NCBI RefSeq assembly: GCF_004331735.1
Contig: NZ_SJSO01000013.1
Location: 62,001-126,000 of the forward strand
Direction: 5' to 3'
Length of the DNA stretch: 64,000 bases
Source of the DNA: Pedobacter psychrodurus
Lineage (GTDB): Bacteria > Bacteroidota > Bacteroidia > Sphingobacteriales > Sphingobacteriaceae
A model generated the notes under the pieces. It saw only the letters and a program-made list of their open reading frames with translations. It made no database searches and had not been told where the DNA came from. Positions 48,177 through 57,073 of this stretch are shown in pieces. Positions within the stretch are counted from its first letter, which is position 1. Each line of letters opens with the position of its first letter. The position numbers and the translations under genes are program-made.

Positions 48177-48467
48177 TTAAATATTTAGGGGCTCTTGCAG
48201 ATTATTCCAGAAAAATAATATATGGATGGAATTATTGGTGACGCGATAAAAAACTGAAGTCTGTTTTGTAATCAGACCAATCCTAACATTTACCTCGAAT
48301 GAGGATTCTTTAAACATATAAGGTTGTTCCGAAATTAATTTTATTGTTTTTTCCGTTTTTTTGATAAATTTATCAGCAACATTACCCCCAAACTTCTGTT
48401 GTATGAAAAGATAAACCGAGGTAATTGTTTCTTTTGCCCTTTTAGTATAAAAAATACTTAAAGCCAT
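48177..48467 (-). CDS. ParE/RelE-family toxin
   Basis: A 96-aa protein of the ParE/RelE superfamily of type II toxins. The typical pattern is visible: SIFYTKRAKETITSVYLFIQ at the N-terminus, the central ADKFIKKTEKTIKLISEQPYMF, then RIGLITKQTSVFYRV and IHILFFWNNLQEP, as in ParE-like toxins. Such toxins inhibit gyrase (ParE) or cleave ribosome-bound mRNA (RelE); which applies here is unclear. The start codon overlaps the antitoxin stop by one base (TAATG), so translation is coupled, with the antitoxin made first. Confidence 0.87.
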   Translation of the reverse strand: MALSIFYTKRAKETITSVYLFIQQKFGGNVADKFIKKTEKTIKLISEQPYMFKESSFEVNVRIGLITKQTSVFYRVTNNSIHILFFWNNLQEPLNI

Positions 48468-48670
48468 TAATTGCCTAACATTTCCTTTATACCGGTATAT
48501 GGTGTTAGATCACCCGAATCGGCCTGTTGCAAAGATTCTTTAACGCCCTTTATTACTGCTTTGGGTATCACCTCACTTTTTTGTTCAAAAGTGATTTTCA
48601 TAACTTTCATAACTGCTTTCAAAGCAGTCAGCTGTTCTTTATTCTCAGGGTAAACAATCAAAGCATCCAT
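48467..48670 (-). CDS. DUF2683-like antitoxin
   Basis: A 67-aa protein starting MDALIVYPENKEQLTALKAV, the usual opening of the DUF2683 proteins found before RelE/ParE toxins in Bacteroidota. The N-terminal half predicts a strand and helices, and the C-terminal half (GVKESLQQADSGDLTPYTGI) is the likely toxin-neutralising tail. An in-frame ATG two codons upstream (48676) is the alternative start. Overlapping by one base with the toxin gene, it completes a standard antitoxin-toxin operon, which would be expected to repress itself. Confidence 0.82.
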   Translation of the reverse strand: MDALIVYPENKEQLTALKAVMKVMKITFEQKSEVIPKAVIKGVKESLQQADSGDLTPYTGIKEMLGN

Positions 48671-48775
48671 ACTCAAAATTAAAGATAATTATTGCCATTA
48701 ACAATAAAGCTTTGTCATTCTCCAATTAATAAAAAAAAATCTCTTTACAGTGGAAATGAAAAGCAACATTTTTTT

Positions 48776-50410
48776 CTAAGTTTTCTTGATCCGCTTTAAA
48801 ATCATCAAACTCAGTGGATTGAAAGAATATCCACTAATATTGTTTTGAAGCATTACAACCGATTGATCATAAAAAAGAGGGACAACCGGAGCATAGTCCA
48901 TTACCATCTGATCCATTTTCCGATACAGTTCAAAGCGTTTTTCATTATCGGTTTCGTAATAGCTTTTCTCGAACAACTGATCGAATTCTTTATTGTAAAA
49001 AGCAGTATAATTTGGCCCATAAGGGACTTTATTTTTTGAATAAAACATAGAAAGGAAATTCTCGCCATCGCCATAATCGGCCAACCAGGAACCACGGAAA
49101 AAGTTAACATTGTTTTTCGACATTAAATCCCTAAGGCTAGCACTTGGGCTTACATCAATTTTAGCTTTAATGCCTACCGCCGTAAGCTCTCCCTGGATAA
49201 ATTCGATCAGATCTTTATAAGTTGTGGTTGTATTTAAGGTTATTTCTCCCATGCCTTTCCCTTCTGGGAAACCAGCTTCCGTTAAAAGTTTAGCAGCAAG
49301 TTTTGGGTTATAGGCATATCCCTGAACGGCCAGGCTATCAAAACCAGGCATGCCTTTAGGAATAAAACCAGAGGTTGCCGCTATGCCAATGCCATTTCTT
49401 AAGTATTTGATTAATCGATCACGGTCTATAGCATAATTAATAGCCTGCCTGATTTTTTTTAAGCGCAATGGCGATTTCTTCACAATCGAAAGATTGGTGT
49501 CAACCAATATACCAACATACTCTGTACACAGGTATGGGCTTTTGGTTAGCGTGAATTTTCCTTTGTATTTCGAGGTCATCTTTCCGCTTTTAGTCAGGAT
49601 ATCATCGCGGTAACTGCCGTCTACATTATAGTAAAAATCCAGATCCTTTTTCAGGAAACTCATAAAACCACTTTGTTTATCGGTAATGAAGCTGGCTTTT
49701 ACGGCATCAAGATAGGGTAGTGCTATTCCTTTGACATCTTTTTCGAAATAATGATCATTTTTTAAAAGCACCAATATTTCGCCTTCTTTCCAATATTTAA
49801 ATTTAAATGGGCCAGTACCAACGGGATGACTTCTGAAATCTTTACCATAATGTTCTACAACCTCCTTGGGTACAACAGAGCAATATTGGGTAGTGAGCAA
49901 ACTCATAAAGGGCGGGAAAGGACGCACCAGCTTGATCTGAAAAGTAGAATCGTTTAATGCAATAAAATTATGTTTATCCTTCACTTTGTCGCTAAAAATC
50001 CACCCACCTGATGAGGCTACTTTTGGATCAATTAAGCGATAAAAACTATATGCAAAATCACTAGCAGTTACTTTGCGCCCTTTACCGTTCTTAAATATAG
50101 GATCGTCATGGAAGTAAACATCCGTACGCAGGTTAAAAGTGTAGGTTAATGCATCTTCCGAAACCTGCCAGCTTTTGGCTATACAGGGAAGTGTTTGCAA
50201 GGATGAATCGATCTGTACCAAACCATTAAAAATCTGGTTGGTCATCCAGATGGCATTCTGGTTCCGTGCAAAGGCTGGATCAATGGAGGTTAAACCCTGA
50301 TCAAGATTAATATTGAAGACTTTTTTGTCTTGATGATTAGCATTCTCCTTACAAGAAAAGAATAAGCTTACACAAAAAAACCAAAATATATAATTAAATG
50401 AGCCTCGCAT
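48776..50410 (-). CDS. Peptide-binding ABC transporter lipoprotein (SBP_bac_5 family)
   Basis: A 544-aa substrate-binding lipoprotein of the DppA/OppA family that delivers peptides to an inner-membrane ABC transporter. The signal peptide ends in a lipobox (VSLFFSC, then KENAN). The family core follows: LDQGLTSIDPAFARNQNAIW, IAKSWQVSEDALTYTFNLR, KVTASDFAYSFYRLIDP, VGTGPFKFKYWKEGEILVL and INYAIDRDRLIKYL. I chose ATG 50410, which begins the signal peptide; the frame is open further to 50593 but that part reads like the antisense of the divergent gene. No permease or ATPase gene is nearby, so it is an orphan component. Confidence 0.9.
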   Translation of the reverse strand: MRGSFNYIFWFFCVSLFFSCKENANHQDKKVFNINLDQGLTSIDPAFARNQNAIWMTNQIFNGLVQIDSSLQTLPCIAKSWQVSEDALTYTFNLRTDVYFHDDPIFKNGKGRKVTASDFAYSFYRLIDPKVASSGGWIFSDKVKDKHNFIALNDSTFQIKLVRPFPPFMSLLTTQYCSVVPKEVVEHYGKDFRSHPVGTGPFKFKYWKEGEILVLLKNDHYFEKDVKGIALPYLDAVKASFITDKQSGFMSFLKKDLDFYYNVDGSYRDDILTKSGKMTSKYKGKFTLTKSPYLCTEYVGILVDTNLSIVKKSPLRLKKIRQAINYAIDRDRLIKYLRNGIGIAATSGFIPKGMPGFDSLAVQGYAYNPKLAAKLLTEAGFPEGKGMGEITLNTTTTYKDLIEFIQGELTAVGIKAKIDVSPSASLRDLMSKNNVNFFRGSWLADYGDGENFLSMFYSKNKVPYGPNYTAFYNKEFDQLFEKSYYETDNEKRFELYRKMDQMVMDYAPVVPLFYDQSVVMLQNNISGYSFNPLSLMILKRIKKT

Positions 50411-50456
50411 GCGATCAGGAATGTTATTTTTGCACAAATTAATAAATTTAATGCAG

Positions 50457-50909
50457 ATGTCTTTTTTAAACGATTTATTTATTGGCCTCGATGCTGCTAA
50501 ACAAGAAGAATTACAGGAACGTTTAGATCTAGTAGAACACAAGATTAAATTTATGGATAAAATGCCCGTAGCCTGCCTGGATACGAGCAACAATCCGGCT
50601 TATTTTTTATCAGAAGAAATTTCGCTGGCAGGCGGAATGATAGAGACTGACATACTTAGCGCTGTATTTATTATTTATTATCAGCCCGGGAAAACTTTAA
50701 CCGATTTAATGAGAGAAGTGCCTACGGCATTAAATACCGAATGGCAAGCTGTGCAAAATAATCGCATCATTTTATTGAATGATGATGTAGACCGCGAAAG
50801 GACTGCCGAAAATGCTATTTCGCTTATAGAAGATATTGCCGAAATGTTACACCCTGGTTCTTTTATCTTCGGCCACGAAGGTGATAAATGGATCAGGTTT
50901 GGGGCATAG
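50457..50909 (+). CDS. Short TroA-like (metal/cobalamin-binding-protein-like) cytoplasmic protein
   Basis: A 150-aa protein without signal peptide. KIKFMDKMPVACLD at the beginning and EWQAVQNNRIILLNDDVDRERTAENAISLIEDIAEMLHPGSF-type wording at the end resemble the C-terminal half of helical-backbone metal and siderophore/cobalamin binding proteins (TroA superfamily), but the family's first lobe and export signal are missing. It may have been repurposed inside the cell, or be a decayed fragment that is still open. ATG 50457 was chosen; ATG 50451 is two codons upstream. It diverges from the peptide-binding gene with 46 bp between starts, with a TATTTTTG -7-like box at 50425. Confidence 0.6.
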   Translation: MSFLNDLFIGLDAAKQEELQERLDLVEHKIKFMDKMPVACLDTSNNPAYFLSEEISLAGGMIETDILSAVFIIYYQPGKTLTDLMREVPTALNTEWQAVQNNRIILLNDDVDRERTAENAISLIEDIAEMLHPGSFIFGHEGDKWIRFGA

Positions 50910-51041
50910 GTAATGTGAGATTTGAGACATTAGATAAGAGATGTAAGACGGATAAAAAAACGAAAATTCAATGCTCGCACCCATTTTCAAACGAGCGCAT
51001 AGATAGCATACGATTTTATCTTTAGAAAGATGATCTATTCA

Positions 51042-51173
51042 AGAGGCTGTATCATAAATATAGAATTGTCATCCTGAGCCTGTCGAAGGACCTGTTTAAA
51101 TATCTCGAAAGGCGTTTCGACAAGCTCAACGTGACAAATTCGAATGGAATTACAACTTTTGATACAGCCTCTT
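51042..51173. repeat. Nested palindromic element
   Basis: Outer perfect 14-bp arms AAGAGGCTGTATCA (51042-51055) and TGATACAGCCTCTT (51160-51173) enclose an inner GTCA...TGAC element (51068-51135) with GAGCCTGTCGAAGG and CGTTTCGACAAGCTC halves. The outer right arm ends 8 bp before the stop codon of the sigma-54 regulator. Confidence 0.75.
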
Positions 51174-51181
51174 AGCCGAAT

Positions 51182-52519
51182 CTAAATCTCCTTTATCTGG
51201 TATTCTTCTATTTTACGGTAAAGTGTAGTTAAGCCGATTCCCAAAAGTCGCGAGGTTTCTGTTTTATTCCCTTTAGTGTGGATGAGTACTTTTTGGATGT
51301 GCTGTTTTTCCATCTGTTGTAGATTATAATCGTTTTCTATCGGTGCAAATTCAAAAAATTCAGGAGGTAAGGCAGTAGCGCTTAAAGTATCACCATCTGA
51401 CAGGATTACCAAACGTTCTATCACATTTTTAAGTTCCCGAATATTTCCTTTCCAGCTATGATTGCCCAATATTGATAATATTTTATCATCCATTTTTGGT
51501 GCTGATCGGTTTACCTTATCGGCAAATTCTTTCAGGTAATGTTTTGCTAATGCAGGTATGTCTGTTTTGCGCTCGCGTAGCGGCGGTAAAGTGATGGTAA
51601 AGACTGAAAGCCGATAATAGAGATCGGATCGGAATTTTCCAGATGAGGCATCAGCTTTTAAATCTTTATTTGTGGCGGCTAAAATCCGAACGTTTACTTG
51701 CTGTGTTTGGGTATCGCCCACTTTGATAAAAGTTTGGCTTTCGAGTACGCGCAATAATTTCGCCTGTAAATCGAGGTTCATCTCACCGATTTCATCCAGT
51801 AACAATGTGCCACCGTTGGCCTCTTCCAATAGTCCTTTTTTATCTTTATTGGCACCTGTAAAAGCCCCCGCTTTGTATCCGAATAATTCGCTTTCCAGTA
51901 AATCAGGACTAAAACCGCTGCAATTTAAGGCAACAAAAGGTTTTGCAGCCCTTGGGCTTTCGTAATGAATAGATTGAGCGAAAACTTCTTTTCCTGTCCC
52001 TGTTTCGCCTAATAACAAAACAGTAGTATCGGTTGCGCTTACTTTTTTAGCCAGATCAATCGCTTCCATTAAGGACTTTGATTGACCAATAATGGTTTCG
52101 AAACTGTGTTTTTTAGCGATTTTGTTTTCCAGGTCTGAAACCCTGCGTTGCAGATTTGATTTATCCATGGCCTTGTACAAAAGCGGAATAATCTTATCGT
52201 TATCATCGCCTTTTACGAGATAATCAAATGCCCCGTTTTTAATAGCCAGAACGCCATCGGCAATGGTGCCGTAAGCGGTAAGGTTTATAATTTCGACATA
52301 AGATTTTATGGCTTTAATATCCTTAACCAGCGCAACTCCATTAACATCAGGAAGTTTTACATCACTAATTACAATACTTACATCGTTATTTTTAAGCAAT
52401 TTAAGGCCTTCTTTTCCAGTATTGGCCTGTAAGGTTTTAAAACCCTCTAATTCTATAATCCTGGAAAGTAAACTGCAGATTTTCTTTTCATCATCGATGA
52501 TGAGGACCGTCCCATTCAT
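51182..52519 (-). CDS. Sigma-54-dependent response regulator (NtrC family)
   Basis: A 445-aa activator that opens promoters used by sigma-54 RNA polymerase. The receiver domain (about 1-120) has the phosphoacceptor in VISDVKLPDVNG. The AAA+ domain (about 143-375) has Walker A LLLGETGTGKE, the sigma-54-contacting GAFTGA loop (ELFGYKAGAFTGAN), Walker B GGTLLLDEIGEM and the arginine-finger region RSDLYYRLSVF. The C-terminal Fis-type helix-turn-helix is IQKVLIHTKGNKTETSRLLGIG-type. All parts look intact. No histidine kinase is adjacent, so its partner and target genes lie elsewhere or are the flanking operons (unknown). Confidence 0.95.
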   Translation of the reverse strand: MNGTVLIIDDEKKICSLLSRIIELEGFKTLQANTGKEGLKLLKNNDVSIVISDVKLPDVNGVALVKDIKAIKSYVEIINLTAYGTIADGVLAIKNGAFDYLVKGDDNDKIIPLLYKAMDKSNLQRRVSDLENKIAKKHSFETIIGQSKSLMEAIDLAKKVSATDTTVLLLGETGTGKEVFAQSIHYESPRAAKPFVALNCSGFSPDLLESELFGYKAGAFTGANKDKKGLLEEANGGTLLLDEIGEMNLDLQAKLLRVLESQTFIKVGDTQTQQVNVRILAATNKDLKADASSGKFRSDLYYRLSVFTITLPPLRERKTDIPALAKHYLKEFADKVNRSAPKMDDKILSILGNHSWKGNIRELKNVIERLVILSDGDTLSATALPPEFFEFAPIENDYNLQQMEKQHIQKVLIHTKGNKTETSRLLGIGLTTLYRKIEEYQIKEI

Positions 52520-52723
52520 AGGTTAAATTTATGCTGCAATATTAAGTATAAAAATGCCGAAAGATGATGAGGTGGATAAAATAAACGGCTTTGGACTTTA
52601 AGATTTGGACTTTAGACTCCAGATTTAGGACTCACAACTCCCAACTTATTTGTACCTTTTTCGTTTCCGAAGCATTAAAGTAAAAGCTTTTTAAGCATAT
52701 TTGGTTTTTGCAAAACAAATTCT

Positions 52724-55192
52724 ATGTTTAAGAGACTAACCGCAATATTCATATTTTGCTTTCCGGCAGTTTTTTGTGCTGCCCAACAAGTACGCCCAGC
52801 CAAATCTTCAGAAATTTATAGAGAGATAAAAACGTTAAAACATCTTCCGAAAGTTTTATACCTGGCTGCTCACCCCGATGATGAGAATACTGGTTTATTA
52901 TCTTGGTTAATTAACGATCAAAATGTAGAAACGGCTTATTTATCACTTACCAGGGGAGATGGCGGACAAAACCTTTTGGGCACTGAACAAGGTGCGGCCT
53001 TAGGCCTGATCAGAACACACGAACTTTTGGAGGCCCGTAGATTAGACGGTGCACAACAATTTTTCACCCGGGCTATTGATTTTGGATTCTCTAAAAACAC
53101 CAACGATACTTTTAAACAGTGGGATGCCGATAGCATTACAGCCGATGTAGTTTGGGTGATCAGAAAATTTAGGCCCGATGTGATTATCTGCCGCTTTCCA
53201 CCGACTGCAGCTGCTGGCCACGGGCAACATGCTGCTTCAGCTGTTGTTGCAGAGAAAGCATTTAAGGCTGCTGCCGATAAAAATATGTTTCCAAACCAGC
53301 TTAAATATGTTTCTGTTTGGCAACCAAAAAGACTATTGTGGAACACTTTTAGATTTGGTTCCGTAAATACCACAGCCGAAAATCAATTAAAGGCAACAGT
53401 TGGTCAATACGATGCTCAATTGGGAATGGGTTATGGTGAGTTAGCGGGATTAAGCAGGAGCTTGCACAAAAGTCAGGGGGCAGGAACACAGTCGGTTGCA
53501 GGTGTACGTTCCGATTATTTTACAAATGTTTTAGGTGATCCAGCCAAAAGAACCTTGTTCGATGGTATAAACCTCAACTGGTCGGAAAAGGGAATTGGCG
53601 ATATTGATGAACTGATCGATATTATTCTGTTATCTTTCAATTATAACCAACCCGATAAGAGCCTGCACGGACTGTTGATGCTGAGAAAGAAAATTGCAGA
53701 ATTGCAGGATGTAGCCTTGAGAAAAGATAAACTCGCTGCTATTGATAATATTATTTTAAGCAGTGTAGGTTTTATGGGCGAGGTGGTAACCAACCAACCT
53801 GAAGCGATTGCTGGCAACAGTTATAATTTCCGTTTAAACTTAATTTCAAGATCGGCTACTCCTATAACTATAGAAAGTGTAAACTGGTTAAACCAAACGG
53901 ATAATTTAAATAGAAAGCTTGCTAACGATTCATTGATTACGATTGAACGTAAGATCCAGATTCCTGCAGATGTGGCACAAACGGAACCTTATTGGTTAGC
54001 GAAGCCCGCAAAAGATGCAGCAACATTCAGTGTAGCTAATGATACTTTAATCGGACTTCCGGAAATGCAATCACCTGTTAATGTGCTATTGTCACTGAAA
54101 ATAGAATCGGAAAAATTTGAAATCAGATTGCCTTTATCTTATAAAAAATTAGATCCGGTTAAAGGTGATGTTGTAGAAGCCTTAAGGATCATCCCCGCAC
54201 TCGATTTAAGTTTTACCGAGCCTGTTTATTTTGCCAAAGAAAAGGAAGCGTTGAACGTAACCCTTCGTTTAAAGGCCAATAAAAACATTAATTATGGTAA
54301 GGTTAGTTTTAAAATCGGTAGTCAGGTGGTAAAAGCTTTCCAAGGCATTAATCTGGCCGAGAATACCATCAATACGATGAATTTCCTTCTCCCAGTTGAA
54401 GATTTAGCCAGAATTAAAACCAGCCAGAATAAACTGGAAGCTGTTTTTTCATCAGAAGCGAATGAATATTCAAAAGGGCAGGTATTAATTCAATATCCTC
54501 ATTTGCCAACCCTACAGTATTTTGTTCCAGCCACAACATGGTTGATAAAAGGAGATGTAAAGGTACTGGCCAAAAAAGTTGGGTATATTGAAGGTGCCGG
54601 AGATCTGATTCCAGAATTTTTACGACAGGCAGGTTTACAGGTTGATGTATTAACGGAAGCAGATATCCTAAACACAGCAAAACTGGCCAGCTACGATGCT
54701 GTGGTAACCGGAGTAAGGGTAATCAATACTGAAAAAAGGATTAAAAACTGGCAAACTGCTTTGCGCAGTTATGTAGAAAACGGTGGCACCATGGTGATGC
54801 AGTACAATACTACACAAGATATGGCCCTACAGGATTTTGGTGTTTATCCATTTAGCATCAGTGGTAAAAGAGTAACCGAAGAAAATGCCGAGGTTAAATT
54901 TTTGAAACCCGAACATAAACTGTTAAACTACCCAAATAAAATTACCGCTGAGGATTTTAAAGGCTGGGTGCAGGAGCGTGGTGCTTATTTCCCTGATAAA
55001 TGGGATGCCAAATACGAACCGCTTTTCGAGATGCACGATACCGATGAAGAGCCACTTCAGGGATCAACACTTTACGCCAACTATGGCAAAGGGAATTTTA
55101 TTTATACGCCTTTAGCCTTTTTTAGGCAATTGCCTGCCGGGAATGTTGGTGCAGCCAGGTTGTTCTTTAACTTTTTATCAGCTGGGAAGTGA
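52724..55192 (+). CDS. PIG-L / LmbE-family deacetylase with C-terminal extension
   Basis: An 822-aa exported protein (signal peptide LTAIFIFCFPAVFCAAQ). The N-terminal 300 residues are a PIG-L zinc deacetylase domain with the zinc motif AAHPDDEN (about residues 46-53), EARRLDGAQQ and a histidine-containing PTAAAGHGQHAAS. PIG-L enzymes remove acetyl groups from N-acetyl sugars. The remaining 500 residues are beta-rich followed by a glutamine-amidotransferase-like (GATase1) domain near the end (YIEGAGDLIPEFLRQAG, YDAVVTGVRV, YVENGGTMVMQYN). It overlaps by one base the small gene that precedes a sodium symporter, suggesting that the released amino sugar is imported (inference). Confidence 0.9.
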   Translation: MFKRLTAIFIFCFPAVFCAAQQVRPAKSSEIYREIKTLKHLPKVLYLAAHPDDENTGLLSWLINDQNVETAYLSLTRGDGGQNLLGTEQGAALGLIRTHELLEARRLDGAQQFFTRAIDFGFSKNTNDTFKQWDADSITADVVWVIRKFRPDVIICRFPPTAAAGHGQHAASAVVAEKAFKAAADKNMFPNQLKYVSVWQPKRLLWNTFRFGSVNTTAENQLKATVGQYDAQLGMGYGELAGLSRSLHKSQGAGTQSVAGVRSDYFTNVLGDPAKRTLFDGINLNWSEKGIGDIDELIDIILLSFNYNQPDKSLHGLLMLRKKIAELQDVALRKDKLAAIDNIILSSVGFMGEVVTNQPEAIAGNSYNFRLNLISRSATPITIESVNWLNQTDNLNRKLANDSLITIERKIQIPADVAQTEPYWLAKPAKDAATFSVANDTLIGLPEMQSPVNVLLSLKIESEKFEIRLPLSYKKLDPVKGDVVEALRIIPALDLSFTEPVYFAKEKEALNVTLRLKANKNINYGKVSFKIGSQVVKAFQGINLAENTINTMNFLLPVEDLARIKTSQNKLEAVFSSEANEYSKGQVLIQYPHLPTLQYFVPATTWLIKGDVKVLAKKVGYIEGAGDLIPEFLRQAGLQVDVLTEADILNTAKLASYDAVVTGVRVINTEKRIKNWQTALRSYVENGGTMVMQYNTTQDMALQDFGVYPFSISGKRVTEENAEVKFLKPEHKLLNYPNKITAEDFKGWVQERGAYFPDKWDAKYEPLFEMHDTDEEPLQGSTLYANYGKGNFIYTPLAFFRQLPAGNVGAARLFFNFLSAGK

Positions 55193-55296
55193 TGAAAAAT
55201 CAACTTAAAAACTGGAATACCTGGTATGTTTTACTGGCTTTGGCACTGTTATTCCAAATTGTATTTTATTACCTGTTTACTAAATTCTGGGCATGA
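55192..55296 (+). CDS. 34-aa single-span membrane peptide
   Basis: An overlooked small gene. Its ATG (55192) shares one base with the deacetylase stop, and its TGA (55294-55296) overlaps the next ATG (55293) in ATGA. The peptide, MKNQLKNWNTWYV followed by LLALALLFQIVFYYLF and a short TKFWA tail, has a basic/polar start and one membrane span, like small transporter subunits. Because both junctions overlap, translation of all three genes is probably coupled. A structural partner of the following symporter is the natural inference. Confidence 0.75.
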   Translation: MKNQLKNWNTWYVLLALALLFQIVFYYLFTKFWA

Positions 55297-56987
55297 GTAA
55301 TATCGATTGGGCAGTACTGATATTTACCTTGCTTGCTGTGGTAACCTATGGTGTTTTTATTGGTCGTGGGCAAAAAAGCAATGCTTCTTATTTAAAGGCC
55401 GATAATAAAATGCCTTGGTACATTGTGCTATTGGGTATTATGGCTACGCAGGCCAGTGCCATCACTTTTTTATCAGCACCTGGGCAGGCTTATACCGATG
55501 GCATGCGCTTCGTGCAGTATTATTTTGGCCTGCCGTTGGCAATGATTGTTATCTGCATTACTTTCATCCCGATTTTTCAAAGGTTGAATGTATATACAGC
55601 TTACGAATACTTGGAGAACCGTTTTGATAAAAAAACAAGGGTTCTAACTTCATTGCTATTTCTGTTTTCGCGGGGACTATCTACTGGGATTAGTATTTAT
55701 GCACCAAGTATCATCCTCTCCAGCGTTTTAAACTGGAATATTTATTTAACTAATATTTTAACAGGTGGGATTCTATTGATTTATACTTATGTTGGTGGCG
55801 CAAAAGCAATTGCGCATACACAGAAACTGCAGTTTTTAATCATTTTAGGAACAATGGCCTTTGCCGGATACCTTTTGGTGCAAAATATGCCTAATGGAAT
55901 CGGATTTAAAGACGCCCTTTACCTGGCAGGAAAATCGGGTAAATTAAATGTGATTACCACCGAATTCGATTGGAAAGATAAATACAACATCTGGAGTGGT
56001 TTAATTGGAGGCTTTTTCCTTGCGCTTTCTTACTTCGGTACAGATCAGAGTCAGGTTGGAAGATACATTACCGCGAAAGACAATACCAATGCTAAAATGG
56101 GATTACTGTTAAACGGTTTGGTTAAAATCCCGATGCAGTTCGCTATCCTGTTAATCGGCGCGCTATTGTTTGCTTTCTTCTCTTTAAAGCCCGCACCTAT
56201 TTATTTTAATGAACGTTCCTACCAATATTTAAAAGAAACTCAGCCCCAACAGGCAGCCAGTTTCGAAAAAGAACACCATGCTTTAGCGCAGAAATTTAAC
56301 CAGCAATCAAAAAATATCCTTGTAGAAAAGGAAAAGCAATCACCATCTCTAAATTCTTCGATAGAGAATTTTAAATCTACCCAGGAACAGGTGAAAGAAC
56401 TGCACGGTAGGGTAGAAGAGGCAATCAACAAGTCGAATTACAATGCGGAGAAAACTGATACTAATTATATCTTTTTATACTTTGTAAAGAATACCCTTCC
56501 GGTTGGTATGATCGGCCTGCTTTTCGCCGTAATCTTTTTGGCCAGTTGGGGGTCTATTTCTGCGGCATTGAACTCATTAGCTGCCTGTTCGTTAAAAGAT
56601 GTACACCTCATTTTTAGTAAAAAAGAAGTAGATGACGAAACTGAACTAAAATATAGCCGTTTGCATACTTTGGCCTGGGGCATTTTTTCAATAGCTGTTG
56701 CCATGTTTGCTACACAGATGGGTTCGCTAATAGAAGCTGTTAATGTACTGGGCTCACTTTTTTATGGACCAATCCTTGGTATTTTTCTGGTGGCATTTTA
56801 TTTTAAAAAGATAAACGGACCAATCGTATTTATTGCTGCAATCTTGTCCGAAATTACTGTTGTCGCTGTATATGAGTTCGATATTGTTTCATTCCTTTGG
56901 CTCAATGTAATCGGCGCAGCAGCAGTAATTATGTTTTCGGTAATTGGTCTCTTGTTTTCAAATCCAAAAACCGTAGCTGACAAATAA
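55293..56987 (+). CDS. Sodium:solute symporter (SSS family)
   Basis: A 564-aa polytopic membrane protein using the sodium gradient to import a solute. SSS hallmarks are visible: the GRGQKSNASYLKADNKMPWY start after the first helix, ITFLSAPGQAYTDGMRF, the family motif region YTYVGGAKAIAHTQKLQF, and FFLALSYFGTDQSQVGRYIT. A charged Gln/Lys/Ser-rich cytoplasmic or periplasmic loop (about 305-385) interrupts the helices. It is encoded third in the deacetylase / small peptide / symporter operon, so the probable substrate is a deacetylated sugar, amino sugar or sialic-acid-like compound (inference). Confidence 0.93.
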   Translation: MSNIDWAVLIFTLLAVVTYGVFIGRGQKSNASYLKADNKMPWYIVLLGIMATQASAITFLSAPGQAYTDGMRFVQYYFGLPLAMIVICITFIPIFQRLNVYTAYEYLENRFDKKTRVLTSLLFLFSRGLSTGISIYAPSIILSSVLNWNIYLTNILTGGILLIYTYVGGAKAIAHTQKLQFLIILGTMAFAGYLLVQNMPNGIGFKDALYLAGKSGKLNVITTEFDWKDKYNIWSGLIGGFFLALSYFGTDQSQVGRYITAKDNTNAKMGLLLNGLVKIPMQFAILLIGALLFAFFSLKPAPIYFNERSYQYLKETQPQQAASFEKEHHALAQKFNQQSKNILVEKEKQSPSLNSSIENFKSTQEQVKELHGRVEEAINKSNYNAEKTDTNYIFLYFVKNTLPVGMIGLLFAVIFLASWGSISAALNSLAACSLKDVHLIFSKKEVDDETELKYSRLHTLAWGIFSIAVAMFATQMGSLIEAVNVLGSLFYGPILGIFLVAFYFKKINGPIVFIAAILSEITVVAVYEFDIVSFLWLNVIGAAAVIMFSVIGLLFSNPKTVADK

Positions 56988-57073
56988 TTCTAATTTTTAC
57001 GCGCAGCAGATATTCGCTTCACGAGCGCAAGCCTAAAATTTAATACCTTTATTTTAAACAAAATAAATTATGT

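Noticed and set aside
50411-50593. Upstream extension of the peptide-binding lipoprotein gene
   Set aside because: It is antisense to the TroA-like gene and would bury the signal peptide; ATG 50410 begins a proper lipoprotein signal.
52585-52645. Reiterated GGACTTT-like words before the deacetylase gene
   Set aside because: Short and degenerate; no consistent period or second copy, so not called a repeat.
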